Assembly: GCA_000231825.2 (NCBI GenBank)
Contig: JH720316.1
Coordinates: 1,126,185 to 1,181,280, forward strand
Direction: 5' to 3'
Length of the DNA: 55,096 nucleotides
Source of the DNA: Tetrahymena elliotti 4EA
Lineage: Eukaryota; Ciliophora; Oligohymenophorea; Hymenostomatida; Tetrahymenidae
The position numbers were made by a program, and so were the translations under genes. Under the pieces are notes generated by a model, which had not been told where the DNA came from, searched no databases, and was given only the letters and a program-made list of their open reading frames with translations. Positions 25,104-35,269 of this stretch are shown piece by piece; the first letter of the stretch is position 1, and the number at the start of each line of letters is the position of its first letter.

Positions 25104-27045
25104 ATGTTAAAAATTATGAGCGAAATACAAATTTAAGACAATTATCTTGTTTAATAGTCTAAATCTACTTTCATGGATATCACATATCAAAATTTAAGTT
25201 ATTCCATTAGATAAAAAGATAAAGAAAGAAAAATTTTGAACAATATCTCAGGTAGTTTTAGTAAGGGTTTGAATGCTATATTAGGAGGATCAGGAGCTGG
25301 AAAAACTTCACTATTAAACATTTTATCAAAGAAAATTACGTAATTTTTTTAAGCATGTAAAATAAATGTTTTACAATTTTCATAATAGTTCTGAAATGCA
25401 TAAAATAGAGGGAAAAATAACTTTGAACGGTGTAGAATATGACAATTAGATGTTTTAAAAATTTGCTTGTTATGTAATGTAGGAAGATATATTACTTGCA
25501 ACACTAACTGTGAGAGAATATTTAGAATTCGCAGCTAATCTTAAGCTTAAGCATTTGACTTAAGAGTAAAGAAAATAGGAAGTCAACAAAATTATCAAAT
25601 TACTCATGCTTTAAAAATGTGAAAATACATTAATTGGAGATCATTTAAATAAAGGCCTTTCAGGTAATTAATCATTGACTTAAGAATTATTCATTTATTT
25701 TTTATATAATAGAACAAATCTTTAATTTTGTTTTTAGCTGATTTGTCTAATTTTATCGTTAATTAAAAATTTAGGTGGTGAAAAAAAGAGGGTGTGTATT
25801 GGAATTGAACTTCTAGGAAACCCTAAGGTTTTGTTTTTAGATGAACCAACTAGTGGATTAGATTCATTTACTGCTTACATGATCATAGTAACACTCAAAG
25901 AATTTGCTAATCAAGAGAATAGGACAATTATTTTTACTATTCATTAACCTTCTTCTGACATTTGGGAACTTTTTGATTAAGTAACCTTATTAGTTGAAGG
26001 CTAATTTATTTACAATGGGCCAAGAGATTAAGCAATTGAGCACTTTGCAAATAAAGGGTTTATGTGTCCTTAATACTCTAATCCCGCAGATTATTTTATG
26101 AATATTATGTAATCAAAAGATTATGAAATTTATAAAAAGCTATGGGAACAACAAGAAATAAATTAGAAAAATCAATAATTGGTCAATACAAACAGAGAAT
26201 AGAATTATGCTAAGCCTTTATAAAAAGAAAATTAATTAAAAGATTTCTTTTACTCAGTTCAGATTTTAACTAAGCGCTAGTTGCTTAATTTAAAGAGAAA
26301 TAGAATACTCTTGAAAGCAAGATTTTTCTAATCTCTTTTTATGAACCTATTTTTAGGTTTAATTTATCTTGATTAAAGCAGTAAAACTAGTACCCCATAA
26401 GAAGTTTTATAAGTTTGTAAATCAGTTCTTCTTATTGGATTAGGAAGCTTCTTTTCAAGCATGAACCCTTAAACAATAGCCTTTTGTTCTGAAAGAGCTG
26501 TGTTTCTTAAAGAAGAGAATTCTAAAATGTATACAACATTAAGTTACTATATATCAAAAACACTACCTGAAATACTTGTTTGCTCTTGGTTTGGATTCCA
26601 GGTTACTTTGATTTGCTATTTTATGTATGGTTTTGGTGGAGATGCTTCAAACTTTTTCTTTTTTGCATTAAATTTTATGCTGATTAATAACATTGGGAGC
26701 TCCATCGGAGTTCTTTCTTGTTGCACTTTTGAATAAGCTAGCATAGCGGTATCATTTGCTATTACTTTTATGATGCCTTAAGTTTTATTTTCAGGAATAT
26801 ATAAGAACGTAGGGGATTTGCCTTCATATGTAGCTTGGTGTAAATATCTCACCCCTACATTTTACTCAACAAACGCTATTGTTAATGACTAATTTGAAGG
26901 AAAGGATGTTTCTTATAATCCTATTGAGCAGTTACATTATGATGTTGATAAATGGCTTAGTATTTTGCTATTAATAGCACTATATTTAGGAATAAATACA
27001 ATTTCTTATTTATTATTGAAATATCGCAGAAGAACTTTATAATGA
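25104..27045 (+). CDS. ABCG-family (White-type) half transporter, copy 1
   Basis: Exons 25104-25339, 25389-25663 and 25775-27045 give 593 aa. Phases agree exactly and the joined length is a multiple of three. An ATP-binding domain precedes the membrane domain, the reversed order diagnostic of ABCG. Walker A is GGSGAGKTS (residues 61-69), Q-loop region [17 protein letters not shown], signature LSGGE (169-173, Gly split by intron 2), Walker [13 protein letters not shown] with catalytic E194, and H-loop IFTIHQP with H227. The membrane half has about six spans, including [34 protein letters not shown] and [15 protein letters not shown], and ends YRRRTLQ before TGA. Half transporters work as dimers exporting lipids or xenobiotics; the substrate here is unknown. 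ATG 25104 is the first in frame; 25116 is an alternative aligned with the start used in copy 2. Confidence 0.9.
25340..25388 (+). other. Intron 1 of ABCG copy 1
   Basis: 49 nt, GTAATTTTTT to CATAATAG, phase 2. Introns of the same length (49 nt) occur at 33533-33581 in copy 2 and 38182-38230 in copy 3. Confidence 0.85.
25664..25774 (+). other. Intron 2 of ABCG copy 1
   Basis: 111 nt, GTAATTAATC to AAATTTAG, phase 1. It splits the first Gly codon of the LSGGE signature. The corresponding introns are 117 nt in copy 2 (33857-33973) and 90 nt in copy 3 (38506-38595). Confidence 0.85.
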
Positions 27046-28683
27046 ATAAATAATAAAGAAAACTTAAAATTTAATTTAGTCCTATTTTGATGAAATATTT
27101 TTGAGAAATAATTAAAATTTAAATAAATATGTGTATTTTATTTATCAATATCTTTTCTTTTGTAAATATATTTTGAAACTAGTTTGTATTCATTAAAAGA
27201 TTTTGGTTGTTAAAAAACCAGAAATTATAATTTCGTTGATATTATTAATTAAACATCAGTGACGTCAAGAATCTTAGATTGTGGTAAAGCTTTAGCTTCC
27301 AAAAAATTTAAAGATGTTAATCTAAATTAAATAAATATTAATTTATTGATATTTTTATTACTGTGACATCAGTTAATTAGATTGATTTCGTCACCTTAAA
27401 TATTTTCTTAAATCTATTTCTTTTGGATGCAATTAATCAATAATTCGCTGATTCTTATATCTTTTTCGAGCTATTAAGATCTATTTTTAGATTCTTAGTA
27501 AGCTTTCTTGTCATAATTATTAATAGTTTTAGAATCAAACTTAATACTTATTTTGTTAGCAAATTTTCATTGTCTAATTTATTACGAGCAAGAATTTCTC
27601 CTTTGGTAGTAAATATCTTTCCTCGAAAACAAGCAACTCTATTGTAAATTTTGATAAAATTATCCAAAAAATGTGAGGTTTTATTTTGTGATTATCTACA
27701 AATAAGTCCTTGAAATTTTGTAGTTTCATTCATTCTATGCTATAATCAAGAATTTAATAAAAATGAAAATGTTATTATTTAAAAAATATTAAATTTTAAA
27801 AAGTAATCCTTAAACTTGTCCAACTTAAGTTATTTTTTTTATGATTAATTTTCATCTTACAAAAATTAAATATTTTTGAAATACATTTTTATTGATTTTT
27901 AAATTAAGAAGATAAACTCCAAAAAAACATAAATTCATTTCTTCAAAATTTAGTGTTGGTAGTTTCTTTTGTTTAAAATATGAATTCAGTAAGTCAAAAT
28001 TAAAAATAAAGACTAATATTTTGAAACAAATAATTTATTTATTTATCTTAATTTCTAAGATATAAAAGAACTTTGTTAGAAAAATCAAATAAGAAAGATA
28101 AAGTTGCAAATTTGTTGAGATAACATAAAAATAATTTAAAATAGGCTTAGGCACTAAGAGAAATTCTAATTGAATTATTGAAAATTTAATGTAGAATAAT
28201 CCCTCTATTTATTGTATTTAATACTGATGTAGTCTAGGCAAATCTACAAAAAATGTATTGAAAGAGGAAGAGGTAATTTGATTAAGAAATCTATTCTAAA
28301 ACAGTATCCTAAAAGATAAATTTGAATTATTAAATATATCTTGTAAAAATCACCAATTAAATGATGATAATAATATGAAATTAAAAATTTATTTTAACAA
28401 AAAACATTGAAATAGATTTCAAATCATATTTGAAAAATGATAAATTTAACATAACAGTATTATTAATAATACAAATTTAAAGATAGTAATTTTAATAAAT
28501 AAATCCAGAATTTTCTTTTTATCATTTTCTTTTGATAAAAATAAAAACTTTTTTATTATATTAATACAGCCATTATTAATATCCTTGAGTCCAAATTGTA
28601 AATTACCATAAATGATAGACAGAAGAAAATTTAAATTAAAAACTAAAAATAAATAAAAAAGGATATTTTTAAGAATATTAATT
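27046..28683. other. 3' flank of ABCG copy 1
   Basis: This is AT-rich sequence whose first ~700 bases recur in diverged form after copies 2 (35270-36000) and 3 (39867-40620). It contains the small minus-strand ORF at 27437-27733. No other gene is supported. Confidence 0.4.
27437..27733 (-). CDS. Small hypothetical ORF in ABCG 3' flank (uncertain)
   Basis: The ciliate-code frame from ATG (27733-27731) to TGA (27439-27437) gives 98 aa, starting MNETTKFQGLICRQSQNKTS and including NFIKIYNRVACFRGKIFTTK. The base and residue mix is more gene-like than the surroundings. The related region after ABCG copy 2 has frameshifts and the one after copy 3 is more decayed, so there is no sign of selection on the frame. 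It may be an exon remnant carried along by the duplication. No family is recognised. An identical copy lies at 29581-29877 inside the repeated block. Confidence 0.25.
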
Positions 28684-28869
28684 ATGAATGATTTAACAAC
28701 ATTAACTCCTGCTAATCCATAACAATAATCAATAATCTAATAATTTTTAGATTCATTTGATGGATTAGGTACTGGAAATATAACCCAAAGGCAAACTAGA
28801 ATCTTTAATAATTAATTATAGAAATATTATGAGATAATTTTTTGCATATTTATCCAGCATTGTATATGA
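28684..28869 (+). CDS. Short Q-rich ORF (uncertain exon)
   Basis: An ATG in an A/T-rich start context opens a 61-codon ciliate-code frame (MNDLTTLTPANPQQQSIIQQ then FLDSFDGLGTGNITQRQTRI) ending at TGA 28867-28869. Further protein-like pieces (YIENRDESVNEESS) follow after a possible intron and continue past the gap copy, at 31060-31130. It could be the 5' exon of a small gene, but I recognise no family and cannot fix the splice sites. The same sequence is present at 30828-31013. Confidence 0.22.
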
Positions 28870-28987
28870 ACTTAGAAGAATCTGAATTAATTTTATTTTT
28901 TAAATGATAATATACCTTAATACATTGAAAATCGTGATGAGAGTGTTAACGAGGAATCATCTATTTTTTTTTTAAATAGAATGTTGA

Positions 28988-29087
28988 NNNNNNNNNNNNN
29001 NNNNNNNNNNNNNNNNNNNNNNNNNNNNNNNNNNNNNNNNNNNNNNNNNNNNNNNNNNNNNNNNNNNNNNNNNNNNNNNNNNNNNNN
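28988..29087. other. Assembly gap (100 N)
   Basis: Exactly 100 N, a conventional placeholder for a gap of unknown size. The same 2,044 bases end before it and begin after it, so the two contig ends most likely overlap and nothing is missing. Confidence 0.95.
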
Positions 29088-29189
29088 GTTGATAAATGGC
29101 TTAGTATTTTGCTATTAATAGCACTATATTTAGGAATAAATACAATTTCTTATTTATTATTGAAATATCGCAGAAGAACTTTATAATGA
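29088..29189 (+). pseudogene. ABCG C-terminal fragment (duplicate of copy 1 end)
   Basis: Codes for the last 33 residues of an ABCG transporter ([18 protein letters not shown] to YRRRTLQ, then TGA), identical to 26944-27045. It has no upstream gene on this side of the gap. It is almost certainly the end of ABCG copy 1 seen a second time in the neighbouring contig, not a fourth gene. Confidence 0.85.
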
Positions 29190-31131
29190 ATAAATAATAA
29201 AGAAAACTTAAAATTTAATTTAGTCCTATTTTGATGAAATATTTTTGAGAAATAATTAAAATTTAAATAAATATGTGTATTTTATTTATCAATATCTTTT
29301 CTTTTGTAAATATATTTTGAAACTAGTTTGTATTCATTAAAAGATTTTGGTTGTTAAAAAACCAGAAATTATAATTTCGTTGATATTATTAATTAAACAT
29401 CAGTGACGTCAAGAATCTTAGATTGTGGTAAAGCTTTAGCTTCCAAAAAATTTAAAGATGTTAATCTAAATTAAATAAATATTAATTTATTGATATTTTT
29501 ATTACTGTGACATCAGTTAATTAGATTGATTTCGTCACCTTAAATATTTTCTTAAATCTATTTCTTTTGGATGCAATTAATCAATAATTCGCTGATTCTT
29601 ATATCTTTTTCGAGCTATTAAGATCTATTTTTAGATTCTTAGTAAGCTTTCTTGTCATAATTATTAATAGTTTTAGAATCAAACTTAATACTTATTTTGT
29701 TAGCAAATTTTCATTGTCTAATTTATTACGAGCAAGAATTTCTCCTTTGGTAGTAAATATCTTTCCTCGAAAACAAGCAACTCTATTGTAAATTTTGATA
29801 AAATTATCCAAAAAATGTGAGGTTTTATTTTGTGATTATCTACAAATAAGTCCTTGAAATTTTGTAGTTTCATTCATTCTATGCTATAATCAAGAATTTA
29901 ATAAAAATGAAAATGTTATTATTTAAAAAATATTAAATTTTAAAAAGTAATCCTTAAACTTGTCCAACTTAAGTTATTTTTTTTATGATTAATTTTCATC
30001 TTACAAAAATTAAATATTTTTGAAATACATTTTTATTGATTTTTAAATTAAGAAGATAAACTCCAAAAAAACATAAATTCATTTCTTCAAAATTTAGTGT
30101 TGGTAGTTTCTTTTGTTTAAAATATGAATTCAGTAAGTCAAAATTAAAAATAAAGACTAATATTTTGAAACAAATAATTTATTTATTTATCTTAATTTCT
30201 AAGATATAAAAGAACTTTGTTAGAAAAATCAAATAAGAAAGATAAAGTTGCAAATTTGTTGAGATAACATAAAAATAATTTAAAATAGGCTTAGGCACTA
30301 AGAGAAATTCTAATTGAATTATTGAAAATTTAATGTAGAATAATCCCTCTATTTATTGTATTTAATACTGATGTAGTCTAGGCAAATCTACAAAAAATGT
30401 ATTGAAAGAGGAAGAGGTAATTTGATTAAGAAATCTATTCTAAAACAGTATCCTAAAAGATAAATTTGAATTATTAAATATATCTTGTAAAAATCACCAA
30501 TTAAATGATGATAATAATATGAAATTAAAAATTTATTTTAACAAAAAACATTGAAATAGATTTCAAATCATATTTGAAAAATGATAAATTTAACATAACA
30601 GTATTATTAATAATACAAATTTAAAGATAGTAATTTTAATAAATAAATCCAGAATTTTCTTTTTATCATTTTCTTTTGATAAAAATAAAAACTTTTTTAT
30701 TATATTAATACAGCCATTATTAATATCCTTGAGTCCAAATTGTAAATTACCATAAATGATAGACAGAAGAAAATTTAAATTAAAAACTAAAAATAAATAA
30801 AAAAGGATATTTTTAAGAATATTAATTATGAATGATTTAACAACATTAACTCCTGCTAATCCATAACAATAATCAATAATCTAATAATTTTTAGATTCAT
30901 TTGATGGATTAGGTACTGGAAATATAACCCAAAGGCAAACTAGAATCTTTAATAATTAATTATAGAAATATTATGAGATAATTTTTTGCATATTTATCCA
31001 GCATTGTATATGAACTTAGAAGAATCTGAATTAATTTTATTTTTTAAATGATAATATACCTTAATACATTGAAAATCGTGATGAGAGTGTTAACGAGGAA
31101 TCATCTATTTTTTTTTTAAATAGAATGTTGA
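29088..31131. repeat. Second copy of the 2,044-bp segment (probable assembly duplicate)
   Basis: The sequence matches 26944-28987 wherever compared. Both ends of the match coincide exactly with the gap edges: the first post-gap base pairs with 26944, and the last pre-gap base pairs with 31131. A biological duplication would not be expected to stop precisely at an N run. Features inside this block should be treated as the same locus as 26944-28987. Confidence 0.9.
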
Positions 31132-33248
31132 AAAGATTGTGAAATTATGATAATTTAATGGTTTCAAAAGAGAAGAAATAGAATAGATTCATGATAACAA
31201 TAAAAACTAATGTAATGAAGTCATTGGAAATTTTTATAGATTTTATAAACTTATTAATAAAAATACTTGTTTTATTGAGAATGAGTAATAATTTTATCTC
31301 TATTTTTTCTTTTTCTTTTTAAATTTGTTTTATGTAATTTTTTTGGATGATATTTAGACAGAGTAAGTTTGTTAGTGAAATTAACAAGGATGAATTGGAT
31401 GTAAGTCTGCTCCTATATGTGCCTAATTAAATTATGGCAAAATTATTTTAAGTTCATTCAAAATTAATTATGTAAAGAGTCTGTAATTCTGATTTATTCC
31501 TATTTAATTTAATATTTTTTACATTTTTAATGAAAAATAATCATTTTATTTTGTTAAAAGTCCCACATTTTTCAACTCAATACTCTCTTTTTAAATTTAT
31601 CAATGAGAATGATTTTATGAGTAACAAATTTAAATGAATTTTCAATAAAAATGGATAACATTTTTGCTGTAATCCTGCTTAATTTAATAATTGTTGAAAA
31701 ATGAATTCAAGTTTCATTTTTATTTCAATAATAGACAAAAAGAAAGACAATCAAAAATATTTATGAATAAAAAAATGGAGAATCCAGATTTTTTAAATTT
31801 ATAATATTAGCAAAAAAGAAGGGCTAGAGAGAGTTATTCATTGAAAGATGAATCAAATTAATAAAAGTGGAATTGGCTATACTAAATCTATAACAAGAGT
31901 TTGTCTTTATTCTCCTACTGCAATCAAAAAATTTAATTACAAGATTTAGATCTGCCTTTTTACTAATTTTGTGATTCCTAATTACCTTATTCCTCTTTTT
32001 AATTACATAAACATAAAAATATTCATTATTTTTGATAGATTTTTTATTAATTTATTCAGTATAATTCAGAAACCTAAAGGAGTATTTTAATAATATTACA
32101 CCAGTACTCTGTCAAATCAAACCTAGTTTTAGAAAAAGTTAAATTATCAAGTAAGTTTGAATTACATTTTTTGAAGAATTTGAATAAAAACTAAAAATTC
32201 AAAATTATTTTTTTTAATTTAAATAGATTGTATCTTGAAAAGATAAATTAATAATCAACAACACTTAAAAATTGTGCCAAATATAAGTTAATAATAACAA
32301 ACCATTAATTTTTAAACAAAAAATATGAAAAATAATAAAGAATCTTGTAAAATTATTATGTAAAAAATTAAAAGTAAAGAGTAGATATGAAAAATTCTGA
32401 TACCAATAAAATACATTTGAATTACCATTTTATTTTAGATTTTATTAAAATATTTCCATCAAATTCTGATTTTAAAATAAAACAATTTTGAGTAAAAAAG
32501 AATTGATGGAATAAGTCAAAAAAAAGAGACCGATGTAAAAAAAATAACAACACAGTGTCAACATCTTATAAAAATCTTTTGAAAATTGGAAATTTTGTTA
32601 ACACAAAAGAAATTTATAAATTAAATAAGAAAGGTTCACATTTATTTTGGAAAAACAAATCAGGATACTTTTATTTGAATTATAAATCAAAAAGATGAAT
32701 TTAAAAATTATAATATTAAGATTTATATGGTAAATAAAATAATAGATTTTCTTATTTCTCAAACAGAATTAATAAAGCTATTCAAATCAAAATAACTATT
32801 TATTTAATCACATTTAAAAACAAAGAAATTTATGAAAGGAAATAATTCTTAATTTCTATATTCCCAAAAATTTAAAGATGATTGTAATGAAAAGTAGAAA
32901 AGGTAAATTTGTTATTAAATTTAGTTTAATATATGACCTCTTTGAATAGTGAGTATTAGATGAAAATGCCATATGAAGCATGTAACCAAATCAGAAATAA
33001 ATAAAAAGGGTAGTGGTTTACAAAAATAAATTATCAGATTGTATCAGTAAAAAGTTATGATTATTTTTTACAAATTCAATTCTTTTATTACGCAATCAAT
33101 TTCACAGAAAGAAGAGAGAAGAATAGAAAGGCATAATTGAGTAATGTCGCAGAATTTGTATCAACTTGATATTTTTAAACACTTTTTGCCAACAATTACT
33201 TTTAAATATAAAAAAATTCAAAATAAAACAATTCAATAGGTCAAAATT
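31132..33248. other. Junction and 5' flank of ABCG copy 2
   Basis: 31132-31402 is unique sequence that may continue the uncertain gene started at 30828. From 31403 the sequence is a diverged copy of the 5' flanks at 23037-25100 and 36406-37969. A coding-like patch in this flank (SKKEGVERV, near 31815) is interrupted by TGA in this unit, so I do not call a gene. The promoter of copy 2 should lie near its 3' end. Confidence 0.4.
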
Positions 33249-33270
33249 ATGAGAGAACCACTAATTTAAG

Positions 33271-33390
33271 AAAATTATCATGTTTAAGAGTAAAAATCTT
33301 CTTTCATGAGTATATCTCAGGATAATTATTAAAATTATCTTGTTTAAGAGTCAAAATCTTCTTTCATGAATATATCTTATGAGAATTTAA
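33271..33390 (+). repeat. 60-bp in-frame tandem duplication in exon 1 of ABCG copy 2
   Basis: TGTTTAAGAG occurs at 33281 and 33341, exactly 60 bases apart, and surrounding bases (AATTATC before, AAAATCTTCTTTCATGA after) repeat with a few differences. It adds 20 residues before Walker A without changing the frame: VQEQKSSFMSIS is followed by VQESKSSFMNIS. Copies 1 and 3 have a single version. Confidence 0.85.
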
Positions 33391-34119
33391 GTTATTCCAT
33401 CAGATAAAAAGATGAAGAAAGGAAAATTTTGAACAATATTTCAGGTAGTTTCAGTAAGGGTTTGAATGCAATATTAGGTGGATCAGGAGCTGGAAAAACT
33501 TCTTTGTTAAACATTCTATCAAAGAAAATTAAGTAATTTTTTTAAGTGCGTGAAATAAATGTTTAAAAATTTTTTGAATAGTTCTGAAATGCACAAAATT
33601 GAGGGAAAAATAACTTTGAATGGTGCAGAATATAACAATTAGATGTTTTAAAAATTTGCATGTTATGTAATGTAGGAAGATATATTACTTGCAACACTAA
33701 ATGTGAGAGAATATTTAGAATTTGTAGCTAATCTTAAGCTTAAGCATTTGAAGTAAGAGTAAAGAATAGAAGAAGTTAATAAAATTATCAAATTACTCAT
33801 GCTTTAAAAATGTGAAAATACAATAATTGGAGATCATTTAAATAAAGGTCTTTCAGGTAATAAATAAATCATTTACTGAAGAAATATTTATTTGTTTCTT
33901 ATCAAATAGAACAAATCTTTTATTTTTTTTAGCTGATTTGTTTAATTTTGTCATTAATTAATTAAAAATTAAGGTGGCGAAAAAAAGAGAGTGTGTATTG
34001 GTATTGAACTACTTGGAAACCCTAAGGTTTTGTTTTTAGATGAACCAACTAGTGGATTAGATTCATTTACTGCTTACATGATCATAGTGACACTCAAAGA
34101 TTTTGCTAATCAAGAGAAT

Positions 34120-34169
34120 AGGACAATTATTTTTACTATTCACTAGGACAATTATTTTTACTATTCACT
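34120..34169 (+). repeat. 25-bp direct tandem duplication (frameshift lesion)
   Basis: AGGACAATTATTTTTACTAT plus TCACT appears twice in a row, with no difference between the two copies. ABCG copies 1 and 3 have it once. Twenty-five is not a multiple of three, which breaks the frame. Confidence 0.95.
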
Positions 34170-35269
34170 AACCTTCTTCTGACATTTGGGAACTTTTTGA
34201 TTAAGTAGCCTTATTAGTTGAAGGCTAATTTATTTACAATGGGCCAAGAGATTAAACTATTGAACACTTTGCAAATAAAGGCTTTATGTGTCCTTAATAC
34301 TCTAATCCTGCAGATTATTTTATGAATATTATGTAATCAAAAGATTATGAAATTTATGAAAAGTTATGGGAACAGCAAGAAATAAATTATAAAAATCAAT
34401 AATTGGTGATTACAAACATAGAATAGAATTATGCTAAGCCTTAATAAAAAGAAAATTAATTAAAAGATTTCTTTTATGCAGTTAAGATTTTAATTAAGCG
34501 CTAGTTACTTAATTTAAAGAGAAACAGAATACTTTTAAAAGCAAGATTTTTCTAAGCTCTTTTTATGAACCTATTTTTAGGTTTAATTTATCTTGATTAA
34601 AGCAGTAAAACTAGTACCCCACAAGAAGTTTTATAAGTTTGTAAATCAATTCTTCTTACTGGATTGGGATGCTTCTTCTCAAGTATGAACCCTCAAGCAA
34701 TAGCCTTTTCTTCTGAAAGAGTTGTGTTTCTTAAAGAAGAGAATTCTAAAATGTATTCCACACTAAGTTACTATATATCAAAAACACTACCTGAAATACT
34801 TGTTTGCTCTTGGTTTGGATTCCAGGTTGCTTTAGTTTGCTATTTTATGTATGGCTTTGGGGGAGATGCCTCAAACTTTTTCTTTTTTGCATTAACTTTT
34901 ATGCTGATTAGTAACATTGGAAGCTCCATCGGAGTTCTTTCTTGTTGTACTTTTGAATAACCTAGCATAGCGGTTTTATTTGCTATTACTTTTATGGTCC
35001 CACAAATTTTATTTTCAGGCGTTTATAAGAATATAGGTGATTTGCCTTCATATGTAGCTTGGTGTAAATATCTCACCCCTATATTTTACTCAACAAATGG
35101 TATTATTAATGATTAATTTGAAGGAAAGGATGTTTCTTATAATCCTATTGAGTAGTTACATTACAATGTTGATAAATGGCTTAGTATTTTGCTATTAGTA
35201 GTACTCTATTTTGGAATAAATACAATTTCTTATTTACTATTGAAATATCGCAGAAGAACTTTATAATGA

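Larger units (their letters stand above)
23037..28987 (+). repeat. ABCG tandem unit 1
   Basis: This is the first of three direct repeats. Unit starts can be matched near 23037, 31403 and 36406 by the block ATTCATTCAAAATNAATTATG followed by AAAGAGTCTGTAAT. Each unit has about 2 kb of 5' flank, the ABCG gene, and 3' flank with the TCTTAGATTGTGGTAAAGC block. Unit 1 has about 590 bases of 3' flank (about 27895-28477) that unit 2 lacks, and is interrupted by the N gap. Confidence 0.8.
26944..28987. repeat. 2,044-bp segment repeated exactly after the N gap
   Basis: This covers the last 102 bases of ABCG copy 1 and its 3' flank up to the gap. Every stretch I compared is identical to 29088-31131 (constant offset 2144), including A/T homopolymers. 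See the matching entry at 29088-31131. Confidence 0.92.
33249..35269 (+). pseudogene. ABCG half transporter copy 2, broken by a 25-bp tandem duplication
   Basis: Three exons parallel those of copy 1: 33249-33532, 33582-33856 and 33974-35269, with introns of 49 and 117 nt. Walker A (GGSGAGKTS), the signature and Walker B ([10 protein letters not shown]) are intact. At the H-loop the 25 bases 34120-34144 are repeated directly at 34145-34169. The frame moves by one after TIH and meets TGA at 34180-34182, cutting the protein before the whole membrane domain. Downstream the remaining sequence stays open in the shifted frame (TM segments intact, TGA at 35267-35269), so the lesion looks recent. No GT...AG pair would remove the extra 25 bases. 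The first ATG of copies 1 and 3 is AGG here; the start used is the second. Exon 1 also carries an in-frame 60-bp duplication. Confidence 0.85.

Noticed and set aside
29088..29189. A fourth ABCG gene
   Set aside because: Identical to the end of copy 1 and bounded exactly by the N gap; better explained as an unmerged contig overlap.
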